Shown: positions 16,147 through 25,011, counted from the stretch's first letter. The stretch is 41,483 nucleotides of DNA from an uncultured Bacteroidia bacterium (GCA_902778855.1 CACYZM010000026.1:1-41483), one strand, 5' to 3'. Translations and numbers: made by a program. The notes: generated by a model not told the origin, from the sequence alone.

Positions 16147-17982
16147 TTACCAAATTTTAGTGCGGCGTTCGGGAGGGAGGTAGAGGAGGTTGTTGCGGTC
16201 GACGTCGTAGAGGTCGTACCAGAGGTCGGTGTTCATGACGACGCCGTTGACGCGAAGACGGGCGTGGGAGTGGACATCGGTTTTCTGCAAGACGCTGAAC
16301 TTATCGTCCCCATACTGAACGGACCAGATGTGGGCGTAGGATTCGTAGAACTTGCGAAGCTGGTTCTTGAACTCTTCGCCGCCGAAGCCTTGTTCATGGA
16401 GACGGGCCTGGTAGGCGTCGAGGACGGTGAGGAAACCTCCGAGATCGGCGATGTTTTCCGTCAGGGTGCGGGTTCCGTCGCCATAGATGCCGCTGCGGCC
16501 GAGGACGCCGGGTTCCATTTCCAGATGACTGTAGCAGTTGATGAGATTCTGGGTGCGTTCCTCGAAGGCCATCCGGTCGGCGACGGTCCACCAGTCGAGT
16601 TCGTGCCCATATTTATCGTATTTCGAGCCCTGTGAATCGAATCCGTGGGTGAGTTCATGACCGATCATGGCGAACGCGGCATAGAAGCAGGCTTCGCTCA
16701 TCCCCTCTTCCGGGGTGGCGGGCGGCATCATCAGGGCCGGATAGATGACCACGCAGTTGAAAGCGGGCATGTACATGGCGTTGCACAGCGTGAGGTCGGA
16801 AGATAAGACCGCACCGTTGCTGTCCATAAAGACACTGGCGATCTGAAAAGAGAAGACATCATTGGTGCCGGCCAATGTCTTAATCAGGAGAGCGATGTTG
16901 CGGTTGTTCCGGTGGACGGCTTCCACCAGGGTTTCACAATTGGCATACGAGGAAACGCAGTCTTCATACCACTGGTCCGGGTAGGCCACATAGAGACCGC
17001 AATGGGCCAGTTTGTCCAAGGCATTGGTCTTGGTGGTCTGGCTCAGCCAATCCACTTTCTCGATGCGATGCGCCAGACTCGCCTGAATCTCCCGGGTAAT
17101 GCCCACTAACTTCTCCTTGAATTCTTCGGCAAGGAACTGCTTGGCGAAATGGTAGGAAATCGTGTAACCCAAGGAAGCCCGTGCCGTGCTCCGGACTCTC
17201 GAAAGACTGGCCGTCCCCATTTTTTCGGGACTCACGTACACCTCATATCGATCCCAGGCTTCGTCGATCATCTGACAAAGCTGTTCCAGCGTCTTGTTTT
17301 CAAACACCGACCAGAAACTCAGCGTAAGGGAGTTCAAATAGACTTCGGACGGATCCAACCCGATTCCCCGGGCAATCAGTTCCGGGGCCGATTCGCCGGC
17401 TTTGGTCTGTACAATCGGCACCAGTGTTCCCGGAGCAGGCGGATTGGGCATCGGCATATCAGGAAACACGATCGGCGGAGTCAAGGTAGCCACCAGGTGA
17501 TCTTTGTCCCAAGTCATGTTCAATGCGGGCATGATGGCGGCACCCCAGGGATCCACGCCGTCGGCAATGAGCCGGCCCAAGGTCAGGTAGGCTTCTTCCT
17601 TGGTCTGAGGCCGAGCTATCTTAGCCTTCTGGGCATCGATATAGGCCTGAGATGCCTCGGGATTCGTGTGGATCGCATCGAGCAGTTCGAAGAAATGCCC
17701 AATGTCGGGAACCGTTTTCTTCAGGGTTTCGATGCGTTCCTCCATGGCGGGATCCGCATCGTAATAGCCTCCGATAATCTTGTCGGGGGCGGGAATGGGA
17801 TGATTCTTCAGCCAGGTGCCGTTGCAGTAGTCGAAAAAGCTGTCACCGGGATCGACCGATAAATCTTTGCGTGCCGTGTAGTCCGCAGGATACGGGAGCG
17901 GGTCCGTCGCATCGAAGGGTGAGACACAGGCGCTGAGCCCAGCGGCAACAATGACAAGCGTCAGGAGGGAAAGGCGTTTCAT
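16147..17982 (-). CDS. M13-family (neprilysin/PepO-like) zinc metallopeptidase lipoprotein
   Basis: 611 aa, close to the usual ~650-680 aa of bacterial M13 enzymes. The lipobox is LSAC (C19). The N-terminal half carries the family start SVDPGDSFFDYCNGTWLKN. The zinc site is HELTH in AMIGHELTHGFD (near residue 440), with the third ligand in ENIADLGG (~508). The C-terminus has the conserved HARLRVNGVVMN segment, but the usual final 'CRVW' is replaced by RRTKIW. Members cleave small peptides in the periplasm or at the surface. It is the fourth gene of the operon, 15 nt after the YARHG gene. Confidence 0.93.
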   Translation of the reverse strand: MKRLSLLTLVIVAAGLSACVSPFDATDPLPYPADYTARKDLSVDPGDSFFDYCNGTWLKNHPIPAPDKIIGGYYDADPAMEERIETLKKTVPDIGHFFELLDAIHTNPEASQAYIDAQKAKIARPQTKEEAYLTLGRLIADGVDPWGAAIMPALNMTWDKDHLVATLTPPIVFPDMPMPNPPAPGTLVPIVQTKAGESAPELIARGIGLDPSEVYLNSLTLSFWSVFENKTLEQLCQMIDEAWDRYEVYVSPEKMGTASLSRVRSTARASLGYTISYHFAKQFLAEEFKEKLVGITREIQASLAHRIEKVDWLSQTTKTNALDKLAHCGLYVAYPDQWYEDCVSSYANCETLVEAVHRNNRNIALLIKTLAGTNDVFSFQIASVFMDSNGAVLSSDLTLCNAMYMPAFNCVVIYPALMMPPATPEEGMSEACFYAAFAMIGHELTHGFDSQGSKYDKYGHELDWWTVADRMAFEERTQNLINCYSHLEMEPGVLGRSGIYGDGTRTLTENIADLGGFLTVLDAYQARLHEQGFGGEEFKNQLRKFYESYAHIWSVQYGDDKFSVLQKTDVHSHARLRVNGVVMNTDLWYDLYDVDRNNLLYLPPERRTKIW

Positions 17983-17997
17983 CGGGGAAAGGGTTTC

Positions 17998-19698
17998 CTA
18001 TTTTTCGGCGGCTTTGATCAGATCGACATTAAGCTGTTCGATGAAAGAGAGTTGAATGTCGGCGTTGTTGGCGGCGGGGCGGTACCAGGACTGGGAGCTG
18101 AAGTATTCCTTGAGGTCTTTCGACTGAAAGACGTAACCGTGACGGGCTAAGATGGCGTTGCGCATCAGTCGCAGCAGTGACTTATCGTAGCGCAAGAGGC
18201 CGCCGTTCAGCACAATGCCGGAGGTAAAATCGAAACGGGGCTGGCCGTTGTCTTTCCAGACCAGCCGGTATTCCACGCCGGTCGGTTTGTACCAGAAGGT
18301 ATCCTCATCGAATACCATCTCGCTGACCTTCAGACCCTCTTTTGTAGGTTCGAGCTTGAACGAGCCCTTCAGCGGGCCCTGCCCCTCAAGCGACACGACA
18401 CCCATCACTTCGCCATTGAAAGTTTCCACTTTCATCGGGACGCGCTGGCCGTCAATAGTCGCCCAATCCCATTCCAGTTTGACGGTATGGCCGCCGGCCA
18501 CCGTATATTCGCCGCAGATCTGCGGCACCCACTGGTTGATATTCAGTTCCTGCGAATCCGCCTCGCTGCTCACCAGCCACATCGCGTCGCAAAGGGAGCC
18601 GTCCGCTCCATAGAAGCAAAGCACGTCCCATTCCCCCGCTTCCCGATAGACCACCTTCTCCGCGCGGTCTTCGTACTCGTTCAGGGCATCCATGAGCGGA
18701 TCGGCGATGCGGTAGGTATCGGCCGCTTCCGGCGTGGGAATCAGCAGGAATCCCATCTCCTGGCCTTCGGACATCGCATAAAACGCAACGTTCCCGTCAT
18801 CGGCTTTTTTGGCGGAGTAGATGTTACTGCCGCTATACCAACATCCTTCAATGTCGTGCGGTTCATCAAAAGGATTGGATGAAACCCTGCCGGCGAGCGT
18901 AAGCTTGCCCGCATTCCACACATACGTCTCCTCCTCCATCAAATCCGGGCCGTTAAAAAAGCGGCAAGTGATGGTCTTCGCGACAGGATCCACATCGGGC
19001 TCGACCAGGCCGTCCGTAGAGACCGGATCAAAAGCGTATTTGTCAGGATTCCAAACATAACCGAATTCGAGACTCGGGACGCCGCGGGTAGGTAAGAGCC
19101 CCAGATAGACCATCAGGTCGGGAATCCCGTCGAAATTCAGGTCGATTTGGTCGTCTACCCACTTGGTGACCCGTTTCAGGTAGGCATCATCAATCGGCTG
19201 GGCCAGCTGCAACTCCGTCTCGAACTCAGGGGCGAGGGACGATCCGGCCGACCCCTTGACCACGATGCGGTCGTATTCGCCGGGGCGCTCTTGAAACGGC
19301 ACGAAACTCGTCTCAAAGCGGAAGGCCCGCCGCTCCACGACCGGGCGCAGGGCCGCGATGACGTTGTATTTCGCATCCATCACGGCCAGGATCATATTGC
19401 CATCCTCCCGCGAAAACATCACCGTGTCGCCGAAATCCGCGCCGGCAAACGGGGAATCGTCGGCCTGGCGCGAAGGGACCAGGGTATAAACCCCCTCCTC
19501 CGCTTCGAATTTTTTGAGCGTCAGTTCATCGTCTTGTGCCGTGGTCATATAGACGATGGTCCCCATCCGGATCTCCTGGACGGTCCAGGTCCTGAATTCA
19601 TCGGCGAATTTGTCGCCTTTGCGAATCGTTTGCGCAAGCACGGGATGCAGCTGAAGCAGCGCTGCGACTGTCAACAAAACGGGAAGAAGTCTTTTCAT
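17998..19698 (-). CDS. Secreted YARHG-domain protein
   Basis: 566 aa from ATG 19698; the longer frame to 19731 reads back into the preceding gene. A signal peptide (MKRLLPVLLTVAALLQLHPVLA) is followed by a beta-rich region containing DLNFDGIPDLMVYLG, an EF-hand-like acidic turn resembling the XAC2610/integrin-repeat type. The C-terminal ~70 residues match the YARHG domain (LRLMRNAILARHGYVFQSKD, then YFSSQSWYRP), an extracellular domain of unknown function. It is the third gene of the operon, 4 nt after the alpha/beta hydrolase. Confidence 0.82.
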   Translation of the reverse strand: MKRLLPVLLTVAALLQLHPVLAQTIRKGDKFADEFRTWTVQEIRMGTIVYMTTAQDDELTLKKFEAEEGVYTLVPSRQADDSPFAGADFGDTVMFSREDGNMILAVMDAKYNVIAALRPVVERRAFRFETSFVPFQERPGEYDRIVVKGSAGSSLAPEFETELQLAQPIDDAYLKRVTKWVDDQIDLNFDGIPDLMVYLGLLPTRGVPSLEFGYVWNPDKYAFDPVSTDGLVEPDVDPVAKTITCRFFNGPDLMEEETYVWNAGKLTLAGRVSSNPFDEPHDIEGCWYSGSNIYSAKKADDGNVAFYAMSEGQEMGFLLIPTPEAADTYRIADPLMDALNEYEDRAEKVVYREAGEWDVLCFYGADGSLCDAMWLVSSEADSQELNINQWVPQICGEYTVAGGHTVKLEWDWATIDGQRVPMKVETFNGEVMGVVSLEGQGPLKGSFKLEPTKEGLKVSEMVFDEDTFWYKPTGVEYRLVWKDNGQPRFDFTSGIVLNGGLLRYDKSLLRLMRNAILARHGYVFQSKDLKEYFSSQSWYRPAANNADIQLSFIEQLNVDLIKAAEK

Positions 19699-19702
19699 AC
19701 TA

Positions 19703-20533
19703 TTATTCTGATTCGGAGAAGAATTCGACAATCCGGCGGACGACTTCGTCGCGCCGGTTGGTTATGGTGTGGTTTTCACCTTTGATGACAACCAGTTCGG
19801 CGCGGTCGCCGTAGGTTTCCTTATACTGTTCGCTGCACCACATCGGGACGATTTTATCTTTGGTGCCGTGGAGGATGCGGACCTTGCCTTCATACGCGGC
19901 GGCGGTTCCGTAGATATCCAGGTCCTGCGTGGTCAGGAGGTATTCGCGGCCGAGCTTCATAAAGCCCCAGCAGCGGATGAATTCCGGCGGATCCTTGGGG
20001 TCGAAGCGGGCGTTGAAGAATTTGCCGTTCTGGCAGGCGTTTTTGATGACGGCGCCGGGCGCGATCAGCACCAGGCGTTTGGGCGCATCCTGGCCCTGCG
20101 CCGCCAGGCGGCCGGCCGCCATGGAGGCGACCACCCCGCCCTGGGAGTGGCCCAGGAAGCCGATCTCCGACACATACGGCAGCGCCTTCACATAGTCATA
20201 GACGGCCATCGCATCGGCAATCTCCTTCTCGATCGTCATATCCTGCATCCGCCCCTCGCTCGTGCCGTGGCCGTTGAAGTCGAAACGGAGGGAGGCAATG
20301 CCCGCCTTGGCCAGGCCCTTGGCGATGGCCGGCATCGGGTTGTAATCCTTGCTGGAGAAAATGCCGTGCATCAGGATGACCATCGTGCACTGATCGGTTT
20401 CCGGATTGAAATCCTCCGGCAGGCAGATCTTATACGCAATGGCGCCCTCCGGCCCCGGAATCTGCGTATCCTTCACATCCTTCCCCTGCGAACGGAGAAA
20501 GGAACCCAATATAAGTAGTAGCGTCAGTAACAT
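19703..20533 (-). CDS. Secreted alpha/beta hydrolase (serine esterase)
   Basis: 276 aa from ATG 20533 (a TTG at 20542 is also in frame). A signal-like N-terminus (MLLTLLLILGSFLRSQG) precedes the fold. HGIFSSKD marks the oxyanion region, nucleophile S130 lies in GHSQGG, the acid is D226 in GTKDKIVP, and the histidine is H255 in ENHTI. It resembles BD-FAE/feruloyl-esterase-like hydrolases of Bacteroidota. The natural ester is unknown. It is the second gene of the operon, between the membrane-anchored protein (13 nt) and the YARHG gene (4 nt). Confidence 0.88.
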   Translation of the reverse strand: MLLTLLLILGSFLRSQGKDVKDTQIPGPEGAIAYKICLPEDFNPETDQCTMVILMHGIFSSKDYNPMPAIAKGLAKAGIASLRFDFNGHGTSEGRMQDMTIEKEIADAMAVYDYVKALPYVSEIGFLGHSQGGVVASMAAGRLAAQGQDAPKRLVLIAPGAVIKNACQNGKFFNARFDPKDPPEFIRCWGFMKLGREYLLTTQDLDIYGTAAAYEGKVRILHGTKDKIVPMWCSEQYKETYGDRAELVVIKGENHTITNRRDEVVRRIVEFFSESE

Positions 20534-20546
20534 CGGTTTCAAATCA

Positions 20547-21806
20547 TTATTTCGGTTTCCGAATCAATTGCAGACGGACCGCTTCGGGCTGGCTGGTCGA
20601 AGAGGTTACCTGATATTCCCAGAACATCCGATCGCCTGTGAGGTCGAACGAGACATTGGCCCGCAAATCATCGCTTAAGGCCTGCAGATACTCGTTCAAC
20701 TGCTGACGATAAGCCGCCTGCCACTCCTCTCCTTTCGCACGAGCCGCTTCCGACAGCCCGTCCAGGTTCAGGTCAACCGACAGGATTTCACAATTCCCGG
20801 GTTTAACGACCGTATGCAAAACATCTCCCTCAAGCTCCCATTCTCCAACCATCCGATAGGAAACCGGCACATCCATCCGGACCTCCCGGTCTTCCGATTC
20901 CACGCGGAATTCCGCCACGGCGACAAACGCGACCGTAACGTCCGATGTGTGGTCCGGCTTGAACCAGAACGTCTCCGTCGCCGCGTTTGTCTGCGCTTCC
21001 CAAACACCGGCAACCAGCGCAGGCGTAGCGGACTTGGTCTTCTGGACATTTTTCCGGATATAGGCCTCGATCTCTTCGTCCGAGATGGACATCAGGAACT
21101 TGTTTTCCTGATTCAACCGGGTCAGTTCATCGATCAACTCGTTGTAAACCATGTTGCGCAGTCGATACTCTCTGAGATACCGGACCGTTTCCGGCTTGTC
21201 GCACATTTGCTTCACCAATTTGCGGAGAGACTCCTCGGACAGGCTCCCGTCGTCGGACAGATCATCGATCGTGATTCCGGCAACAAACCGGTCAAACAGC
21301 GCCTCGGAGATGGGACGGCGGAAAACCAAATCCTTTTGAACGGTCCGGAACAAATCCGCCCGCCGGAGGTAGCATTTCTGCACATTGTCATAGAACCGGG
21401 TGTTCTCCAGATTCTGCCAGGCCTCCATTCCGCCGGTAAAGGCTTTTTCCTTCGTATCATTGGCCCAGTCAGGAATCGAGGTGACGTCTTCCAACAAATA
21501 GGCGACGGCCTGCTTGATCGAATCGATCGACACGACATCCACCTTTTCCGGATGGGAAACCAGTGACATCGCAACCGGGTACAGCGTCTTCTCCCATTGC
21601 AGGTCTTCTTTCATCTCCCGGATCATCTCGTCGATGTCGTAAACGACCATCGTGGCCGTCTGGCGCCGAACCTGCGCTTTTTTGTGATTGTCCACCATAT
21701 TGCTCACGGCGAAGGTCAGACCCACACCGATGGCCGTGCCCATCACGCCGGTCAGAAACTGTCTCCACCAGTCATTGAGGAAAGCCGATTTCTTCTTTTC
21801 GCTCAT
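20547..21806 (-). CDS. Membrane-anchored protein of unknown function (first gene of five-gene operon)
   Basis: 419 aa from ATG 21806; the promoter at 21827-21834 excludes the longer frame. A basic start (MSEKKKSAFLNDWW) and one helix (FLTGVMGTAIGVGLTFAVSNM) are followed by a helical domain homologous to the protein at 865-1614. A C-terminal part from about residue 265 is unique to this copy (GVWEAQTNAATETFWFKPD, LNLDGLSEAARAKG). The family is not known to me. The anchor plus large outer domain, and the operon with four exported enzymes or domains, suggest a role at the cell envelope. Confidence 0.7.
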   Translation of the reverse strand: MSEKKKSAFLNDWWRQFLTGVMGTAIGVGLTFAVSNMVDNHKKAQVRRQTATMVVYDIDEMIREMKEDLQWEKTLYPVAMSLVSHPEKVDVVSIDSIKQAVAYLLEDVTSIPDWANDTKEKAFTGGMEAWQNLENTRFYDNVQKCYLRRADLFRTVQKDLVFRRPISEALFDRFVAGITIDDLSDDGSLSEESLRKLVKQMCDKPETVRYLREYRLRNMVYNELIDELTRLNQENKFLMSISDEEIEAYIRKNVQKTKSATPALVAGVWEAQTNAATETFWFKPDHTSDVTVAFVAVAEFRVESEDREVRMDVPVSYRMVGEWELEGDVLHTVVKPGNCEILSVDLNLDGLSEAARAKGEEWQAAYRQQLNEYLQALSDDLRANVSFDLTGDRMFWEYQVTSSTSQPEAVRLQLIRKPK

Positions 21807-21826
21807 TTCTAATCGTTCTATCCTCA

Positions 21827-21834
21827 CAAAGATA
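21827..21834 (-). promoter_or_regulatory. Promoter of the five-gene minus-strand operon (TATCTTTG)
   Basis: The minus strand reads TATCTTTG, a full TAnnTTTG match, 20 bp before ATG 21806. It lies back to back with an identical box on the plus strand at 21848-21855, 13 bp away. Confidence 0.75.
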
Positions 21835-21847
21835 CACAGAAAATGGT

Positions 21848-21855
21848 TATCTTTG
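21848..21855 (+). promoter_or_regulatory. Promoter of the Memo-AMMECR1/radical SAM operon (TATCTTTG)
   Basis: TATCTTTG ends 4 nt before ATG 21860 and 7 nt before ATG 21863, so the transcript is probably leaderless or nearly so. Its upstream half overlaps the divergent promoter at 21827-21834. Confidence 0.7.
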
Positions 21856-21859
21856 TCTA

Positions 21860-23350
21860 ATGATGGATACTTCGAAAATCAGAAAGCCGGCCGTTGCCGG
21901 ATCGTTTTATCCTTCGTCGGCGAAGGAAATCCAGGAAATGATAGCGGCGTGGCTGCATCAGGCGCCGGGCGGGCCCGAATCGGGCCGGCCGGCCGAAAGC
22001 GGGCCGGCGCCGCAGGCGCTGATCGTGCCGCATGCTGGGTATGTGTTCAGCGGCGAGGTGGCGGCGGCGGCGTTCAGCCGCATTCCGCGGGGTCACGATT
22101 ATAAACGGATCTTCCTGATCGGGCCGAGCCATCGGGTCGGGTTTGCCGGGGCGAGCGTGGATACGCTTTACAATTATGCCGGAACGCCGCTGGGCAACGT
22201 CAGGATCGATGTCGCCACGGGGCAGGAACTCATCCGCAAGGGAGCGAGCGCGTTTATCTGCCGAAACGATGCGCACAACCGGGAGCACTGCCTGGAAGTG
22301 CAGTTGCCTTTCCTGCAGCTGGTTTTCGAGGAGGTTCCGCCCATCGTGCCGATTGTGGTCGGAACCCAGCGCTTGGGCATCCTTCAGCAGATTGCCGAAG
22401 TGTTGGAGCCCTATTTCAACGAGGAGAATCTCTTCGTCATCAGCTCGGACTTCTCGCACTATCCTTCGTATGAAGATGCCAGGACCTCTGATCTTTTCCT
22501 GGCCGAAGCCATCACCTCCGGCGGCCTGGTGGCATTCCTCAACGCGATTTCGGACCTCGACAAGAAGAATTTCCCGGGCGAAGATACGGCGGCCTGCGGG
22601 GCCAGCGCCATTGCGATCCTGCTCTCCATAATGGATGCGCAGGGGCGCGGGAACTTCGCGGTCGAGCACGTGATGTACCGGAATTCCGGCGACTCGCCGT
22701 ACGGCGACAAGGACAGCGTTGTGGGGTACAACGCCATCGTCGTGAGCCGGGCTGGCGCCCGGGTAATCGACCAAGAAGACGGGCATCTCTTCCATTTCTC
22801 CGAAGAAGAGAAGGCCCGGATGATCGCCACGGCCCGGGCAGCGATTTACACCAAGCTCGGCCTCGCTTTCGAGGGCGACGCCTCCCCCGTCGGGATCCTG
22901 AAAGAAAAAGGCTACGGTGTGTTCGTGACACTCAATCTCGACGGCCGCCTGCGCGGCTGCATCGGGCGATTCACCGCCTCGTCCAGCCTCTGGTCCACGA
23001 TCCGGGAGATGGCGCTGAGCGCCGCGTTCGACGATCTGCGGTTCCCCGCCCTGTCCCGGAAAGAGGCGCCCCAAGTCAAAATCGAGGTTTCCGTGCTCTC
23101 GCCGCTCAAGCGGATCGCATCGCTCGACCAATTCAAACTGGGCCGCGACGGCATCTATATGATCAAGGGCTACAACCACGGCACCTTCCTGCCCCAGGTC
23201 GCCACGGAAACGGGCTGGACCACGGAGGAGTTCCTGGGCCACTGTGCCCGCGACAAGGCCGGCATCGGCTGGTTCGGATGGAAAGACGCCGAGCTCTACA
23301 CCTATCAGGCCGAAGTCGTGAAGGAATCGGATCTTGCCGGGAAATTATGA
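21860..23350 (+). CDS. Memo-AMMECR1 fusion protein (AmmeMemoRadiSam system B+A)
   Basis: 496 aa. Residues 1-290 are the Memo domain: RKPAVAGSFYP, IVPHAGYVFSGEVAA, IGPSHRVGFAGA, DAHNREHCLEVQLPF and ISSDFSHYPSYEDA. Its His/Asp/Cys pattern matches metal-binding MEMO1 relatives of the extradiol-dioxygenase fold. Residues ~310-496 are the AMMECR1 domain: GVFVTLNLDGRLRGCIGRF, RFPALSRKE, and GTFLPQVATETGW near the end. The two are separate genes in many genomes and one fused gene here. The radical SAM partner follows with an ATGA overlap. The system is widely conserved but its reaction is unknown. ATG 21863 is an equally good start. Confidence 0.93.
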   Translation: MMDTSKIRKPAVAGSFYPSSAKEIQEMIAAWLHQAPGGPESGRPAESGPAPQALIVPHAGYVFSGEVAAAAFSRIPRGHDYKRIFLIGPSHRVGFAGASVDTLYNYAGTPLGNVRIDVATGQELIRKGASAFICRNDAHNREHCLEVQLPFLQLVFEEVPPIVPIVVGTQRLGILQQIAEVLEPYFNEENLFVISSDFSHYPSYEDARTSDLFLAEAITSGGLVAFLNAISDLDKKNFPGEDTAACGASAIAILLSIMDAQGRGNFAVEHVMYRNSGDSPYGDKDSVVGYNAIVVSRAGARVIDQEDGHLFHFSEEEKARMIATARAAIYTKLGLAFEGDASPVGILKEKGYGVFVTLNLDGRLRGCIGRFTASSSLWSTIREMALSAAFDDLRFPALSRKEAPQVKIEVSVLSPLKRIASLDQFKLGRDGIYMIKGYNHGTFLPQVATETGWTTEEFLGHCARDKAGIGWFGWKDAELYTYQAEVVKESDLAGKL

Positions 23351-24210
23351 AAGAAGCCAGGTTCTATACCATGACGGAAGCGGGCGTGCAGTGCCTGCTC
23401 TGCCCGCACCACTGCCGGATCCAGGAAGGCGGCCGGGGCATCTGTCGCAGCCGCGAGTGCCACGACGGCAAGCTCTGGGCACTTTCCTACGGAATCCCCT
23501 GCGCCCTCGCCATCGACCCCGTCGAGAAGAAGCCCCTGAACCGGTTTCTACCCGGGACGTACTGTCTCTCCCTGAGCTGCACCGGCTGCAACCTGTCTTG
23601 CCGCTGGTGCCAGAACAGCGACATCTCCCAAGTCGCTCCGGAAGAGGCCGAGCGCACGCACCTGTCCCCCGCCGACGCGGTGGACCTCTGCCTCCGCCGC
23701 GGCCTCCCCGCCCTGGCCTACACCTACACCGAGCCCTTCACCTGGTGGGAATATATGTACGACATCGCGGTCCTCGCCCACGGCAAAGGCCTGAAAAACA
23801 TCCTGGTCTCCGCCGGCTATGTCGAAAAAGAGCCACTCCGCGAAATCCTCCCGTACCTTGACGCCGCCAACATCGACATCAAGGCCCTGGACGACGCCTT
23901 TTACCGCAAATACTGTGGCGCTACTCTTACCCCCGTGCTCGAAAACATCCTGGCCATGAAGGCGGCCGGCGTCCACGTCGAAATCACGAGCCTTCTGGTT
24001 ACCAGCCTCAACGACTCGGCGGACACTGTAGCCCGCCTCTGCCAGTGGATGGCCGACAACGGCCTCCACGACGTCCCCCTCCATTTCAGCCGCTACTTCC
24101 CGCGGTACCGGATGAAAGAGCCCGGCCCCACCCCGGCCGCGACGCTCTTCGCGGCCCGGGAGACGGCGCTGTCGATGGGGATCAGGGATGTGTTTTTGGG
24201 AAATATCTAG
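23347..24210 (+). CDS. amrS: AmmeMemoRadiSam system radical SAM enzyme
   Basis: 287 aa from ATG 23347, which overlaps the upstream stop as ATGA. The N-terminal cysteines CLLCPHHC and GICRSREC precede the radical SAM cluster C81-x3-C85-x2-C88 in CNLSCRWCQN. A glycyl-radical-activase-like barrel follows (LVSAGYVEKEPLREILPYLD, NIDIKALDDAFYRKYCG, ITSLLVTSLNDS). The C-terminal HFSRYFPRYRM is characteristic of the AmmeMemoRadiSam enzyme. It acts with the fused Memo-AMMECR1 product; the substrate is not established. Confidence 0.95.
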   Translation: MKEARFYTMTEAGVQCLLCPHHCRIQEGGRGICRSRECHDGKLWALSYGIPCALAIDPVEKKPLNRFLPGTYCLSLSCTGCNLSCRWCQNSDISQVAPEEAERTHLSPADAVDLCLRRGLPALAYTYTEPFTWWEYMYDIAVLAHGKGLKNILVSAGYVEKEPLREILPYLDAANIDIKALDDAFYRKYCGATLTPVLENILAMKAAGVHVEITSLLVTSLNDSADTVARLCQWMADNGLHDVPLHFSRYFPRYRMKEPGPTPAATLFAARETALSMGIRDVFLGNI

Positions 24211-24212
24211 AC

Positions 24213-24620
24213 CCTTTTCTGGGGCAATCCGGCGGCGGTTTTGCCGTGCAAGGCGATGCCGGCGCCGACATGGTGGTCCTCGTCGATTCTGAGGCCGCCC
24301 TGGCCGAGTTCGTTCCGAATTACGACGCAATGAAAGAAATCGACGGCCGCGGCCTGATCATGACCGCCCCTTCCCAAACGTATGATTTCGTCTCCCGCTG
24401 CTTCTACCCCAAACTCAACGTCCCGGAAGACCCCGTCACCGGCAGTGCCCACACCCAACTCACCCCCTTCTGGGCCGAACGTCTCGGCAAACAGGAAATG
24501 ACCGCCAAACAGATCTCCCGCCGCGGCGGCATCCTCCGCGTCTCCCTCCAGAACGGCCGCGTCTTCATCACCGGCAACGCCGTCCTCTTCATGGACGGCG
24601 AGATTCCCTTCGACCTGTGA
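24213..24620 (+). pseudogene. PhzF-family isomerase, C-terminal fragment
   Basis: About 135 codons with no start of their own; the frame continues upstream only antisense-like through the radical SAM gene. The sequence matches the second half of PhzF/YddE proteins: RGLIMTAPS, YDFVSRCFYPKLNVPEDPV, TGSAHTQLTPFWAERLGK, SRRGGILRVSLQNGRVFITG, ending in FMDGEI. Full-length relatives are ~260-300 aa with an N-terminal catalytic Glu; that half is missing. It ends exactly at a repeat boundary (TGATCCGGCGAGGATC at 24618). Confidence 0.8.
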
Positions 24621-24835
24621 TCCGGCGAGGATCCGAAGCCTTGATTCATTCTCCGGGGCTTGATCTCATTCTTTGGCAACGAAAGGGACGGTTTATCCAT
24701 CTCGTCCCTTTCGCTGCCAATAATGCGGGAGTTTGGGCTTTTTCTGGCAACGAAAGGGATCAAGCGGCGCCCTCATGGATTTCGCTGCCACCTCAACGCC
24801 GCAATCCATAGACTGCCTCTGATCCGGCGGGGATC
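24618..24835. repeat. Structured repeat family B, copy B1 (arm TGGCAACGAAAGGGA)
   Basis: Hairpin 1 pairs TGGCAACGAAAGGGACG (24674-24690) with 24703-24719, one mismatch. Hairpin 2 uses the identical arm (24745-24759) and pairs with TTTCGCTGCCA (24780-24790). The loop-2 sequence GCGGCG (24764-24769) is complementary to CGCCGC just downstream (24797-24802), so a pseudoknot is possible. The unit is bracketed by near-identical palindromes TGATCCGGCGAGGATC (24618-24633) and TGATCCGGCGGGGATC (24820-24835). No ORF is supported. Confidence 0.75.
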
Positions 24836-24930
24836 AACGTGCCGGATTATTCTGTACTTTTGTAGGTCAACAGAACAATAAAAAATGGGAATGATTTACC
24901 TGTTTACACCAATTATTTCGTATAACATTG

Positions 24931-24962
24931 AAGTCCAGGCTGAAAAAGTCTGGACTTTTTTG
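24931..24962 (+). terminator. Rho-independent-like terminator
   Basis: AAGTCCAG (24931-24938) pairs with CTGGACTT (24950-24957) around a GCTGAAAAAGT loop and is followed by a T run. It lies upstream of the IS1595 fragment and may protect it from outside transcription. Confidence 0.6.
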
Positions 24963-25011
24963 AAAGATTCCAATAGGTTTAAGGTATAAGTAGATAGAAA
25001 TACCTTGAACT

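Noticed and set aside
21857-24330. Minus-strand frames of 461 and 260 codons
   Set aside because: Antisense to the Memo-AMMECR1 and radical SAM genes, which have complete signature motifs.
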